The translations under genes were made by a program, and so were the position numbers. This document shows, in pieces, positions 44,801-52,990 of a DNA stretch of 64,000 nt. The DNA comes from Aliikangiella coralliicola (lineage in GTDB: Bacteria; Pseudomonadota; Gammaproteobacteria; Enterobacterales; Kangiellaceae): assembly GCF_007004725.1 (NCBI RefSeq), contig NZ_ML660167.1, positions 310,001 to 374,000 of the forward strand, read 5' to 3'. Positions within the stretch are counted from its first letter, which is position 1. The number at the start of each line of letters is the position of its first letter. The notes under the pieces were generated by a model. The model was given only the letters and a program-made list of their open reading frames with translations, ran no database searches and had not been told where the DNA came from.

Positions 44801-45527
44801 AGTGACAGCTCAGGCCTACTATGGCGATGTCAAAAAGTTTTTGTGATGATTGTCTTTGATCGTTCAGTACATCAGCTTGAGAAACTTGTGTTTCCTCAAC
44901 CAGGTTTGCATTAACCTCAAATTCCTCAGACAGTTGATAGTGAGATATCAATTCATCAAGATGTTCTGTGATAAGAAAACTAACGATTTCATCAAGTGAA
45001 TCAAATGCCCTATACGTCAGATCGATTGAGTATGTTTTTTTGATGTAACCAAGTAGTTTTTTGAATGTCGGACGCGAATTCTGTACATCAAATTGGTTTT
45101 CGGCAAATACAGGCCTGTGCGTTTTTCCTTTGCGGTGTTCTGAACGATAAGATTGTTGACGAGTTAACTGACGATTCTGAGAACTGCCATTTTTTATTTT
45201 TAATTGTTTGGTATTCTGAGAGATGCTTACAGCTTCTTGAGCGCTGGAAGTTTCCTCCACGAAAACAGTATCAGCAATGTCATCAAGATTTCTTTGGATA
45301 GTGCTTGCAAGTTCATTAACCGTGTTAACTTCAGTAAATTGGGCGGGCGTAATTGAAAGATCAAATTTCTTAGATAAATTTGTCATCAGTTCCATTGTAA
45401 TGATGGAATCCATTCCAAAACTTTCAAACTCTGCGTCAACATCTAATTTACCAAGCGGCATTTTCAGTGTTGACTCCACTATCTTTTTGACTTCTCCTAA
45501 AACTTCAAACTCGGCGACTGCTTGCAT
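41862..45527 (-). CDS. ACP-KS0-ACP-TE polyketide synthase-like protein
   Basis: A 1221-aa protein. Domains with rough residues: ACP (Ser41 in FGMDSI), a basic linker and an unassigned helical segment (150-200), KS (232-665), a post-KS linker ending in LPGYPFAKEKY (as in trans-AT PKS), ACP/PCP (Ser916 in LGGDSN) and thioesterase (Ser1045 in GYSNGG). There is no AT. The KS keeps its nucleophile Cys403 (NTNCASS) and the NIGH His578, but the usual HGTGT reads DGYST, so the first catalytic His is Asp538. KS domains with this defect are usually non-elongating transfer domains (KS0). The start is ATG 45527 because GGAGGG lies 7 nt upstream; a GTG at 45542 is the alternative. It may move or release a chain made elsewhere in the cluster; its acyl donor is unknown. 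Confidence 0.88.
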   Translation of the reverse strand: MQAVAEFEVLGEVKKIVESTLKMPLGKLDVDAEFESFGMDSIITMELMTNLSKKFDLSITPAQFTEVNTVNELASTIQRNLDDIADTVFVEETSSAQEAVSISQNTKQLKIKNGSSQNRQLTRQQSYRSEHRKGKTHRPVFAENQFDVQNSRPTFKKLLGYIKKTYSIDLTYRAFDSLDEIVSFLITEHLDELISHYQLSEEFEVNANLVEETQVSQADVLNDQRQSSQKLFDIAIVGLSCHFPDAPDARTFWNNLVTEKNSIREIPKSRWDWEEHYAQAPTPGKTVTKWGALIEDVDCFDPSFFNLSADEAKVLDPQERLLLQQVYLGLEDAGIDAGRLRGSNTGVFIGYEYAEYEQYLRDHAGQIANAPLFNSSSPTYYLANRLSYLFDFCGPSESINTNCASSAVAINRAYYSLLNQESEVAVAGGVCLNLFVNDYITGSQYGMLSPDGTCGVFDDNANGFTRGEGVGVVILKRLADAERDNNPIYGVIKACHQNNRGGANDLSEIKHEAITRVIGDCYDKAGINPETIDYIEVDGYSTKWGDSFEFEGIKNVFKGQKPGHKHCALGSVKGNIGHLEPASGIASVIKVALSLKHRRFPATITKRQVSDFIDIKQKSHPLYIADREIEFEGIRGEQDRLIRAGVNSFADSGANVHIVLEEYVTSKQNNHLQPETAAVNQAQLFILSAKDRARLADYVDRYIDFLSAESGVVFEDLIYSLQTGREAMTERLAVIATSVDDLLEKLNFVKGSGLLSKSGENSGLKERDIYYGSLEQIRNNPLVNLITKDMSAQQIELSMIAQQWQQIALLWTCGATIPWAVIWREQKVTPVSLPGYPFAKEKYSVGAATTPQPEFLLSQKQPVSNDQPTVSAAKQKYLAPRNHTEKQLVAIWSEILDQDPDMIGINDDFLELGGDSNSAMKLISMIKAQFGRLLPLDILFTASTIATLAKEILSEKSDSFDILVPIQTEGDRRPIFAVPGVEGYTLPLRPLSHGLGEQQPFYGLQAIGFDGETQPVDNVEEIAKANIEALKEVQAEGPYTLLGYSNGGIVAFEMARLLQHGGDKVADLILLDTLEPGQQTNDQASEILRVCNSIESVYGLNFNVDIEHLRQLPEEQHGQYLYEIMTRNGLDIPQNQFNILFSVAMASERACRHYKTQKLPHKTEFSLYRASEESLGQLEDYGWGQYSSEPIHIFDIKASHFSIVDDGPAKQIAQNILRPGD

Positions 45528-46528
45528 TTCAATTCCCTCCACATTGGAAATTTAATCAGTATGTTTTAGCAACTCACTTTTTATTTACATTAACCATACT
45601 TCTCTACAACCTTGATGAGAACTCATTATCAGTACAAGCAGCAACCAACTTGCAAAAAGCATCTCAAGAATGAGATTTGTTTTTTTAAATATTATAAGAG
45701 AAGTCAAAAAAATATCGTTCAAAAACTGCGGAAACCATGATTAATACAAAGAGGCTTTGTAAGTTGTCCTTCGTTTTTAATTATTAACTTCCTTTAAATT
45801 AGTTTTGCTTACACTGGTTATTTAATTTAGATACGCCGACATCATATCAATTTATAATTATTAGTTTTATGACATGAAAGATTTCAAACCATCCTGTAAA
45901 TATTGTTCTACTGTTTTTGTTATTATAAGATTTTATTAGTGCACTACACATGCGCTAATTGATGAGGCAAAGATAGACCGAATTGTTCTCTTTAACAATA
46001 ATTAGTTTGAGATATTTATTAATTTTTTCCAATAGATATAATTTTTTATTAAAAACCAAAGTCACACTAATCTAAAATTACAAATCACTAATACTTTCTA
46101 ACTCAGCTTAAACTAATGCCCAGCCGCTTATCAGGCCGCTACTTAGTTCAATTAAATTAACGCATCAACATCTTGGAATTTCAGTCGCTCTTGCCAATAT
46201 CTTTTTGGACTAACGAGCATTTACTCTTCTAAAAAACCTAAAAACTCAGATAAAAACAAGTACAAGAATAATTTTTGTCAAGATGTAAGTGAGAAAAAAA
46301 TGAATTACAAAAAATGTTTGGCTCTAATCATTAGTATTCACTAATTAACTTTGAAAAATCTGAACAACTATTTTTCGAGTTTTCCTGAATTAAAAATATT
46401 TCGGATAAAATCGGCGTGGCATTAATTAAACACCAAGTCGGCGGGGAGTTTTGATAACAATTACTTAATGCGGCAATTGCAATATTTATACTGTAATTGA
46501 TTAAGTTCGCGAAAAGAAGGAAACTTTA

Positions 46529-46588
46529 ACGTCAGGTGTTTTGACGCCAGATGTTTTGACATCAAATATATTAACATCGAAAACTTTA
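46529..46588. repeat. Four 15-bp imperfect tandem repeats
   Basis: Units at 46529-46543, 46544-46558, 46559-46573 and 46574-46588. The first two are nearly identical (ACGTCAGGTGTTTTG and ACGCCAGATGTTTTG), while the last two have diverged. The array abuts the hairpin at 46589-46629. Confidence 0.6.
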
Positions 46589-46629
46589 CCATCCGATAGC
46601 TAAAAATTAAATTTCAAGCTATCGGATGG
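46589..46629 (-). terminator. Strong 13-bp hairpin after the CHAT-STAND gene
   Basis: CCATCCGATAGCT (46589-46601) and its exact reverse complement AGCTATCGGATGG (46617-46629) enclose a 15-nt loop. It begins 45 bp past the CHAT-STAND stop. The tract after it on the minus strand is only moderately T-rich, so it may be an imperfect terminator or an mRNA-stabilising stem. Confidence 0.5.
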
Positions 46630-46674
46630 GAGCAAACTGGAATAATCAATCTGAGATTGATTTAAAGCACAGAA

Positions 46675-49600
46675 CTAACCCACATAATCTCGCGGTCTAA
46701 CAGTACCTTCAGGAACCTCTTTCTCAAATTGTTGATTAAACAGTTCGCGCCCCAATTTTTCCTCTAACTCTATAAGTCGGGTTTTCAATTGTTCGACTTG
46801 CGCCTGTTGATTAGATTTGAGTGCACGTACCCAAATTTTACAATAATAAGGTAACGATGCAGGATAGTTTCCATTTTGAAAATGAATATCACATTGAATA
46901 CCTTCTAACATATCGGCAAATTTTTCTGCCTCATCAGCTTCCCTTAGCTGATCTAAAAGAAGCTGGGAATGTTGGGCCTTACCTCTTGATACTCTCGTAA
47001 ATAGAATGTCCAACATTTGCTGAAATTTAAAGCCAGGTGGTGAATTTTCATATGGAATATCATTTATTATCTGATCTTCGTAAGCTAAAGCCTGTTCACT
47101 ATCGCCGAGCTCATAAGAATACTTTGCCAACGACTTTAAGGATTGAATAACACCTTGCCACGCTTCGTGTTGTTGGTATATGGAAAGTGTTTTTGTGCCG
47201 ACGATGAGGCAATCATTCCAGTTGCTCTGGCTCTGGTAAAAATGCTGCAGAAAAGTGGAGACTTGTTGAAGCAAAAGGAGTTCCGATTTCTTCACTGGTT
47301 CTCTTAATTTATCAAACCAGGTTTGCCATGCTTGGGCTCCCTCTTTTAGCCGTAGACTATTTTTCGCTTCAGACTCACCCATAACACTTGAAGCTAATGT
47401 CAACCACGCTATTTTTTTATTTATTGCACCTTCGCTGTCGGTTTTATCTGAAGGAGACTCTTGCAAATTGAGTTCATCAGTAAAATAAGTTTTTGGTGTA
47501 CTCTCCAACAACTTAAGTGACCACGCCCTGCTTTCCCCATCAAGCTTAACTTGTTGTAGCAATTGTTCGAAGGCATTTTTAACCCCGAAAAAACCACGAT
47601 AATCATCATTAATCCAAAGATTTTCAAAATGCTTTACCCAGAACCGACGGTTGATCAATAAATTATTAGAAATATTTGGATTAGGTTGTTTAACGACATG
47701 TTGTGCCAGTAATCGAATTCCCTCACAAATAATCTGGCTAAAACGAAACTGTAATTCTTCCTGGTTAATATTATTCAAGCCACAGTTTTCTCGTTGTTGG
47801 GCTAAAAAATTCAGACACCTTGAGTCTACCATTCGGCCATGGGGTAAACGACTCAGAAAGCCCGCACTTTCCCATAGTTCTATTCCCTCAGCAAGTTTGA
47901 CATTTTTTGGGTCTATGTCCTCTGCTGTGTTTTTCTCCGCCAATAACGAAAACAAGTTTTTTGCTGGTTCAAACGGCGTTTTTTGATCGGTAACCGTCAT
48001 TATCAGTTCAAGCAACAATCCACGGGTTTCGCTACACAAAACGAGTAGCTGTTGCCAAAATGGTGCTAACTCACGCCATTGCCATTGATAAAACAATGCC
48101 ATTTTTGATCGCTTTACCAGTGAATTATCCTGTTCATCGTTAATGTGTTTCTCAACCTGACTGGTTAATTCACCTACATTAGAAGATTGCAGTAACGGCA
48201 TCACTTTTCTAGTTAACCAGGGATTCCCTTTTAGTGACAACAAGAGTTTTTCCCAATCTTGGTCGCTGCAAATTGCTGTGAGATTTTCGGCCGTCAATTC
48301 CGAACTCGAAAGTGACAGCTGACGTAAATTCTCAACTGCTATCATTTTTTGCTCGACCATTGGCAGCGGTGATAACTCAATTTTAACTGTGGCTAAGTTT
48401 TCATCTATTACTGGCGTTAATCCGGCATAAGACTCGCCAATAATAACGATCTTATGTCCGTCAGACAGCAATTGATGTAGAAAACAGTTCAAGCTTTGTT
48501 GCTCTGCCTCACTAGTAGAATCTTTAGCAATATTTTCCTTACTTGATTTATCGACATTATCAAAAATAAAACAACAGTGATAATCCCCGAGTTTTTGTTT
48601 GACTTTCTCAAATGAGAGTTCTGGTGATTGAGTTTTATTAGCGATTACAGGCGCGATCATTTCGAGCATATCACTGGGCGAGTAATGATTGGCACCACAA
48701 TCAAAATAGAAACCAAAGTCAATTTGCTGTGTTTGTGCGAGATACAGACTGACAATATGAGCCAATTGAGTTTTTCCCGAACCTTTTTCGCCGACAACTA
48801 AAGCCGCCTGCTTAACATTAGACATTTGGGGATTGGTAAATTGAGAAGTCGATTGAGAAATCAACTGCAGTGCCTGACCATCTCCAACTTGCTTTAGCAT
48901 CGGCGGCTGCATTTCTGTATGAAAACCGAATAGTTTTTCACGAAAGTATTCAGTTTGCTGAGGTGTATCTTGTTCAGCGAAGGTTTGAGGCGATTCAAAA
49001 AAAGTCACTGATTGTCTTCCATAATGAACCAATAGCGACCAAGGATGGAAAGGGATCGGTTGAACCGTTGTTAATTCTGTTTCTATCTGAGACTGCAGTG
49101 CTTTGCGTGCCTCAACTACCGCTTGCGCAAGCGTTAAACCTTTAGTTATTTGCAAATAAATCGCTTCAAAACATTGTACTCCAATCCACGGGTTAGCGAC
49201 CTGCCCTAATCCGATGACATTACCTAATCCCTGCTGATGAGCCTCTTTAGCAATAATCGCAAGTCCAGCTGACGCAGAAATTGTTTGTTCATTTTCCAGA
49301 TAGCAACGTGCGTCAACGCTCAATGCAGCGACCTGATTCTCGACTAAGGAATCGGCTAGTTCACTTATTGAAATGCGGCTGCTCGGCGTGTTATTGAACA
49401 GGAAATGTGCTTCTTCATTTTCGAAGATAACTGGACCATCGTAATGAAAAATATGGACGGGCTTACTTTTATCCTGCAGTCTTTCTATTAACTTTTCTTT
49501 GTCCGCTACATGGCATAATTCGTAGTCAATGACACCACCGGACGCAATTGCATTTAAGCTTAAATTGATCACACAGCTATTATCATAGGGTAATTTGAGC

Positions 49601-50316
49601 GCTGTTGGTCTTGAAATAAAATATAAAACTCTTAGCGGCTGGTGCTCTTCTCGTTGTCGTTGACTTTCTTGTTGATGGCCAACATCAAAAACAGGTGATG
49701 ATTCACCTTTAACCTGCGTGGTATCTCCTTGCAAAAGTTGTGAAACATGATCCTGGACTGGTGGAGTTGTTTTTAACTCATAGCGAAGCTCTGCCAACTC
49801 CTTTTGCAAGTCAGCACTCGACGAATCATTTAAGGAATCTGGAGAACCATTTGTTTGAATAAATCGGCGTTGAAAACCTTTTACCACCGCCGATAGAACG
49901 TACCTGGATTCATGTAATATCGCAGCTTCCCAAAGCTCTTTAAAAAAATCGATTCTGGCAGACTCTACTTGCACTTCCAAGTTCTCATAGCCTTGTTCTT
50001 CAATCGTTTCCTTAATCTTAATTAACTGATAATCTTCACCCAATAATTCGTCGCCAATATACTGACCAAACTTGATCACCTTTTCGACAACGCCACGATC
50101 ACCAATACTCTCTTGTAAACTCTCAGGGTTGTTTTGAAGTGGATAATCACTAAAATACCATGCAAGCGTTTGATAAAAATTTTCGTAAACAGGTGACGTA
50201 TAAGACTCTGTAATAAAGCCTTCAGTGGAATTATTACTCTCTAATAAAATCTGAATAGCGTCTTCAGCTTTTTCTGAGTTCTCGTTAGCTGGTACATCGA
50301 TTATTCTTAACAACAT
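46675..50316 (-). CDS. CHAT-domain STAND-type ATPase
   Basis: A 1213-aa multidomain protein. Residues 1-155 are an uncharacterised acidic helical N-terminus. Residues about 225-435 look like a CHAT (caspase-like) peptidase, with candidate catalytic His291 (HIFHYDGP) and Cys338 (DARCYLE) and the closing PWSLLVHYG strand. A P-loop NTPase follows, with Walker A GEKGSGKT (509-516) and Walker B CFIFDNVD (581-588), typical of STAND ATPases. The rest is helical and TPR-like (near 1030-1190). STAND proteins with a CHAT head act as sensors that fire a protease, in defence or signalling. It is on the same strand as the PPTase and NRPS genes, 119 bp after the PPTase. A role in regulating or guarding the pathway is speculation; it could be an independent defence gene. 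Confidence 0.8.
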   Translation of the reverse strand: MLLRIIDVPANENSEKAEDAIQILLESNNSTEGFITESYTSPVYENFYQTLAWYFSDYPLQNNPESLQESIGDRGVVEKVIKFGQYIGDELLGEDYQLIKIKETIEEQGYENLEVQVESARIDFFKELWEAAILHESRYVLSAVVKGFQRRFIQTNGSPDSLNDSSSADLQKELAELRYELKTTPPVQDHVSQLLQGDTTQVKGESSPVFDVGHQQESQRQREEHQPLRVLYFISRPTALKLPYDNSCVINLSLNAIASGGVIDYELCHVADKEKLIERLQDKSKPVHIFHYDGPVIFENEEAHFLFNNTPSSRISISELADSLVENQVAALSVDARCYLENEQTISASAGLAIIAKEAHQQGLGNVIGLGQVANPWIGVQCFEAIYLQITKGLTLAQAVVEARKALQSQIETELTTVQPIPFHPWSLLVHYGRQSVTFFESPQTFAEQDTPQQTEYFREKLFGFHTEMQPPMLKQVGDGQALQLISQSTSQFTNPQMSNVKQAALVVGEKGSGKTQLAHIVSLYLAQTQQIDFGFYFDCGANHYSPSDMLEMIAPVIANKTQSPELSFEKVKQKLGDYHCCFIFDNVDKSSKENIAKDSTSEAEQQSLNCFLHQLLSDGHKIVIIGESYAGLTPVIDENLATVKIELSPLPMVEQKMIAVENLRQLSLSSSELTAENLTAICSDQDWEKLLLSLKGNPWLTRKVMPLLQSSNVGELTSQVEKHINDEQDNSLVKRSKMALFYQWQWRELAPFWQQLLVLCSETRGLLLELIMTVTDQKTPFEPAKNLFSLLAEKNTAEDIDPKNVKLAEGIELWESAGFLSRLPHGRMVDSRCLNFLAQQRENCGLNNINQEELQFRFSQIICEGIRLLAQHVVKQPNPNISNNLLINRRFWVKHFENLWINDDYRGFFGVKNAFEQLLQQVKLDGESRAWSLKLLESTPKTYFTDELNLQESPSDKTDSEGAINKKIAWLTLASSVMGESEAKNSLRLKEGAQAWQTWFDKLREPVKKSELLLLQQVSTFLQHFYQSQSNWNDCLIVGTKTLSIYQQHEAWQGVIQSLKSLAKYSYELGDSEQALAYEDQIINDIPYENSPPGFKFQQMLDILFTRVSRGKAQHSQLLLDQLREADEAEKFADMLEGIQCDIHFQNGNYPASLPYYCKIWVRALKSNQQAQVEQLKTRLIELEEKLGRELFNQQFEKEVPEGTVRPRDYVG

Positions 50317-50435
50317 AATTTACACTCTCAATCACTTTAGCTTACTTTGTCAGGTCAAAGCCGACTAGATAACACATCAACTTTGTTTCCTGGTTTCATA
50401 TTGCAATACTATATTAAAGTTTTTTATTAACATGA

Positions 50436-51242
50436 CTACACAGTCGAGTATGTTTCACTATTGGTAATAATACTGCCATGTGCAATCGGATAAGTTACTT
50501 CTTTGATCGCTGATAAAGGAATAATCTCTCGCATTGAAATCTGATACGAGCTGCTTTTTTTTTCATCTTTTATCGCCAGCGAAACTTTGTGGGTGTCATT
50601 GGGATGAACCTGCCAAAACTGCCATTTATCTGGTTGATCCTGACGAGCAGGATCAAAGCTAATAGTAATTTTCCCTTGTTGAGAAAAAGAATAACTAAAA
50701 TGATCCAGAGGTATCGACAGCCCCATTCCACAGGCTTTAATATAAGCTTCTTTTAAAGTCCATAAGTCAAAAAAGCGATTCTTTCTTTTCTCCGGTGGCA
50801 ACGCGAATAAATGCTCTGTTTCCTTAGGCGAGAAAAATCGGTTGGCGATCTCTAACATTTTTCCAAGTCGAGGTAAGTACTCCACGTCCACGCCGACTTC
50901 TTGATTAGAAGTAACAGCTATGGTAACTAACTTATCGGTATGAGAAATATTAAATCGCACTGGTTTAACGATTTCAGAGTTACTAATAAAAGGTTTACCA
51001 AAATCGTTTTTATCAAAGGTCCATGCGTCTGGTGCTATACTGGCATCATACAAAGAAAGGACACATCTAACCATCGCGCGAGTAATTAAATATTGATGCC
51101 GATCTTTTTCAAAATAAAACTTTTTTTGCTGTACAAGCTCCTCTTCACTTAAAAGCTCAAAGTATCGTGATAGCAAACTCGGCTCAACAATTTCTTCATC
51201 ATAAACATGCCATAAATGTACTTCTTGATCGCCGATAATCAT
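50436..51242 (-). CDS. Sfp-type 4'-phosphopantetheinyl transferase
   Basis: A 268-aa enzyme that transfers phosphopantetheine from CoA to the Ser of carrier domains. It has the family motifs: FNISHTDK (98-104), GVDVE (117-121, Mg-binding acids) and WTLKEAYIKA (161-170). The length is typical of the Sfp/Gsp class. The RBS AAAGGAA lies about 9 nt before the ATG. It is the only PPTase in the window, so it may activate the carriers of both assembly lines (four in the first synthetase, two in the second, two in the KS0 protein, three in the right-hand NRPSs). Confidence 0.92.
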   Translation of the reverse strand: MIIGDQEVHLWHVYDEEIVEPSLLSRYFELLSEEELVQQKKFYFEKDRHQYLITRAMVRCVLSLYDASIAPDAWTFDKNDFGKPFISNSEIVKPVRFNISHTDKLVTIAVTSNQEVGVDVEYLPRLGKMLEIANRFFSPKETEHLFALPPEKRKNRFFDLWTLKEAYIKACGMGLSIPLDHFSYSFSQQGKITISFDPARQDQPDKWQFWQVHPNDTHKVSLAIKDEKKSSSYQISMREIIPLSAIKEVTYPIAHGSIITNSETYSTV

Positions 51243-51305
51243 ATAATAAAATTCCTTTTCTAAAAGTACCGTTGAACCGCTTTTTTGGCGGCCAGGTAAA
51301 ATCGT

Positions 51306-52064
51306 TTAATGTTCATAAATGCAAAGTAGATTTTTGATTGAAATACTATCTTCTGAAGGATAACCGAAAGCATTGTTGACATACTTTATTCCTTCTAGTG
51401 TGACCCGCCGATTAACATGGCTGTGTCCGTAAACGTGAATGTCGGGTTTCAACTTTCTTATTTGTTTCTCTAACAAAACGCTACCTAAGGCCGGATAAAC
51501 ATACCGGTAAGCTTGCGGAATATAAATAGGCATTAAATCAATACGGGGTAGAAAATGAGAAAAGCTAATCACTGTTTGATTAGTAATCTGTAAATAGGCT
51601 TCATTTTTTGCGACAAAATATTCGGTGACATCTGCCGGTCGTAAATTATCAGGCCAAACGCAGGCGCGAAAATCCATCCAGATTTTCTCTAATTGTTCAG
51701 TCAATGGCGCAAAAGAAAAGTCGTACCATCCTAGTAAAGGCACAATTGATAAGGTTTCATTGTGATAGGGTTGCGTCCCCACATCATTATCTGCGGCGAC
51801 TTGAGTAATCAATTCAAACTTTTCAAGAGAATGACTAGTTGTATCTCTTGAAACCCAAAGTTCATGGTTTCCCGGGACAAACAAAACCTTAAGAAACTTC
51901 TTTGTTAGTGCTCGAAAACACTGATCCAACAATTTAAGATCGTCGGTAATATCGCCGGCTACAATTAAAATGTCGTCGACATAATCTTCATTCGAGATAT
52001 CCACCAACCACTGTTTATTTTCCGAATAATCGACATGAATGTCAGATACCACAAAAACTCTCAT
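51306..52064 (-). CDS. Calcineurin-like metallophosphoesterase
   Basis: A 252-aa cytoplasmic phosphoesterase with all binuclear metal motifs: Asp8-x-His10 (SDIH), GD (37-38), GNHE (65-68) and GHSH (213-216). There is no signal peptide. Similar stand-alone metallophosphoesterases occur in other NRPS clusters without a settled role. The substrate could be a phosphorylated intermediate, phosphopantetheine or something unrelated. It is co-directional with the PPTase, 63 bp upstream of it, so co-transcription is likely. Confidence 0.85.
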   Translation of the reverse strand: MRVFVVSDIHVDYSENKQWLVDISNEDYVDDILIVAGDITDDLKLLDQCFRALTKKFLKVLFVPGNHELWVSRDTTSHSLEKFELITQVAADNDVGTQPYHNETLSIVPLLGWYDFSFAPLTEQLEKIWMDFRACVWPDNLRPADVTEYFVAKNEAYLQITNQTVISFSHFLPRIDLMPIYIPQAYRYVYPALGSVLLEKQIRKLKPDIHVYGHSHVNRRVTLEGIKYVNNAFGYPSEDSISIKNLLCIYEH

Positions 52065-52370
52065 TCATCCTACTCTTTATTGACAATCCATTTAAATTCT
52101 TCTTATTTCCCATTGATGCAAAAATACTTGTCATCGCCCGTTAATTCGTTTTTCTTCAAGTATTCATTTCTTTCAATATAGAACCAGCATTTTGACGTGA
52201 CGGCAAAAATCTCACAATGCGTTAATTATGTTACTAATCGCTTTCAAAACGCGACTTAACAGGCTACAAATATTTTATATCAGGCGCTTTATTTTCCTAA
52301 TTATTCGGCTGTAATGCAAGCTCTTAAAGAGATTAGTGATTTTTTACAGAATTTAGTGAGAATGGATGTA

Positions 52371-52470
52371 CTCCCTCTCCTTCAGGGAGATAGAAAACTC
52401 TTTTTCTACGTAATCTCAAACAATAAAAACTTTCTACCTCTCCCTGGCCCTCTCCTTCAAAGGAGAGGGG
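52371..52470. repeat. REP-like palindromic repeat
   Basis: A long perfect hairpin, CCCTCTCCTT then CA then AAGGAGAGGG (52448-52469), preceded by a related dyad CTCCC...GGGAG at 52371-52387. It sits in a 430-bp gap between the metallophosphoesterase and the thioesterase that otherwise holds nothing recognised. It shares its core with 35604-35637. Being just after the thioesterase stop on the minus strand, it may also act as a terminator. Confidence 0.55.
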
Positions 52471-52497
52471 AAAAGATGGCCGCTTCAGAGAAAAAAA

Positions 52498-52923
52498 TCA
52501 GTTTTTCATCACTGAATCTGTTTCTACTTTAACAATAGTCCCCTGCGCAGCCGCGACTAATGAATGTTCTCCGTTTTTAATGGCGTACACCTTACATTCA
52601 CAGACAGCCTGCCGAAGAGCAAATGATAACACTGTTGATTTGGCGACGAGCTTTTCACCGACAGACGGCATCAGGTAGTTAATTTTGTACTCTGAAGTCA
52701 CGCAATGGCCCAAGACTGTGGCAGCGGCGAATGTTAAACAGTTGTCTGCCAAATAACTGACTACACCGCCGTGAACAAATCCGTAGCTTTGTTTTAATTC
52801 TTCGCGGATTGGCAGCGAGAGTTCCGCTGTTCCTTCAGATAAGCCGGTAAGTTCAGTTCCCAACAGACAACTAAATGGTTGCGAGTTTAAGACTTCTCTA
52901 CCCTTTTCTAAAAAATGACTCAC
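52498..52923 (-). CDS. PaaI-type hotdog thioesterase
   Basis: A 141-aa acyl-CoA thioesterase of the PaaI/4HBT group. The catalytic signature is GFVHGGVVSYLAD (HGG 51-53, Asp60). The length is normal for a single hotdog domain. It starts with GTG at 52921-52923, supported by GAGGAAA 7 nt upstream. Lying between the MATE exporter and the metallophosphoesterase, it could clear wrongly loaded acyl groups (type II thioesterase role) or hydrolyse aryl-CoA, but nothing in the sequence decides this. Confidence 0.85.
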   Translation of the reverse strand: MSHFLEKGREVLNSQPFSCLLGTELTGLSEGTAELSLPIREELKQSYGFVHGGVVSYLADNCLTFAAATVLGHCVTSEYKINYLMPSVGEKLVAKSTVLSFALRQAVCECKVYAIKNGEHSLVAAAQGTIVKVETDSVMKN

Positions 52924-52990
52924 TTCTTACTTTCCTCTAGTTAGTAACCTGAATTCGAGATCACGACTTCACAAGATTTCAATTGTCGCA

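Larger units (their letters stand above)
45528..46674. other. Long AT-rich intergenic region
   Basis: About 1.1 kb with no credible gene, between the CHAT-STAND gene and the ACP-KS-ACP-TE gene. It holds a 15-bp tandem repeat and a strong hairpin near 46529-46629 and presumably the promoter of the KS gene. A small dyad, ATTAGT/ACTAAT, is at 46330-46345. Nothing else recognised. Confidence 0.5.

Noticed and set aside
46529-46588. CRISPR array
   Set aside because: The units are head to tail without spacers and diverge along the array; no cas genes are present.
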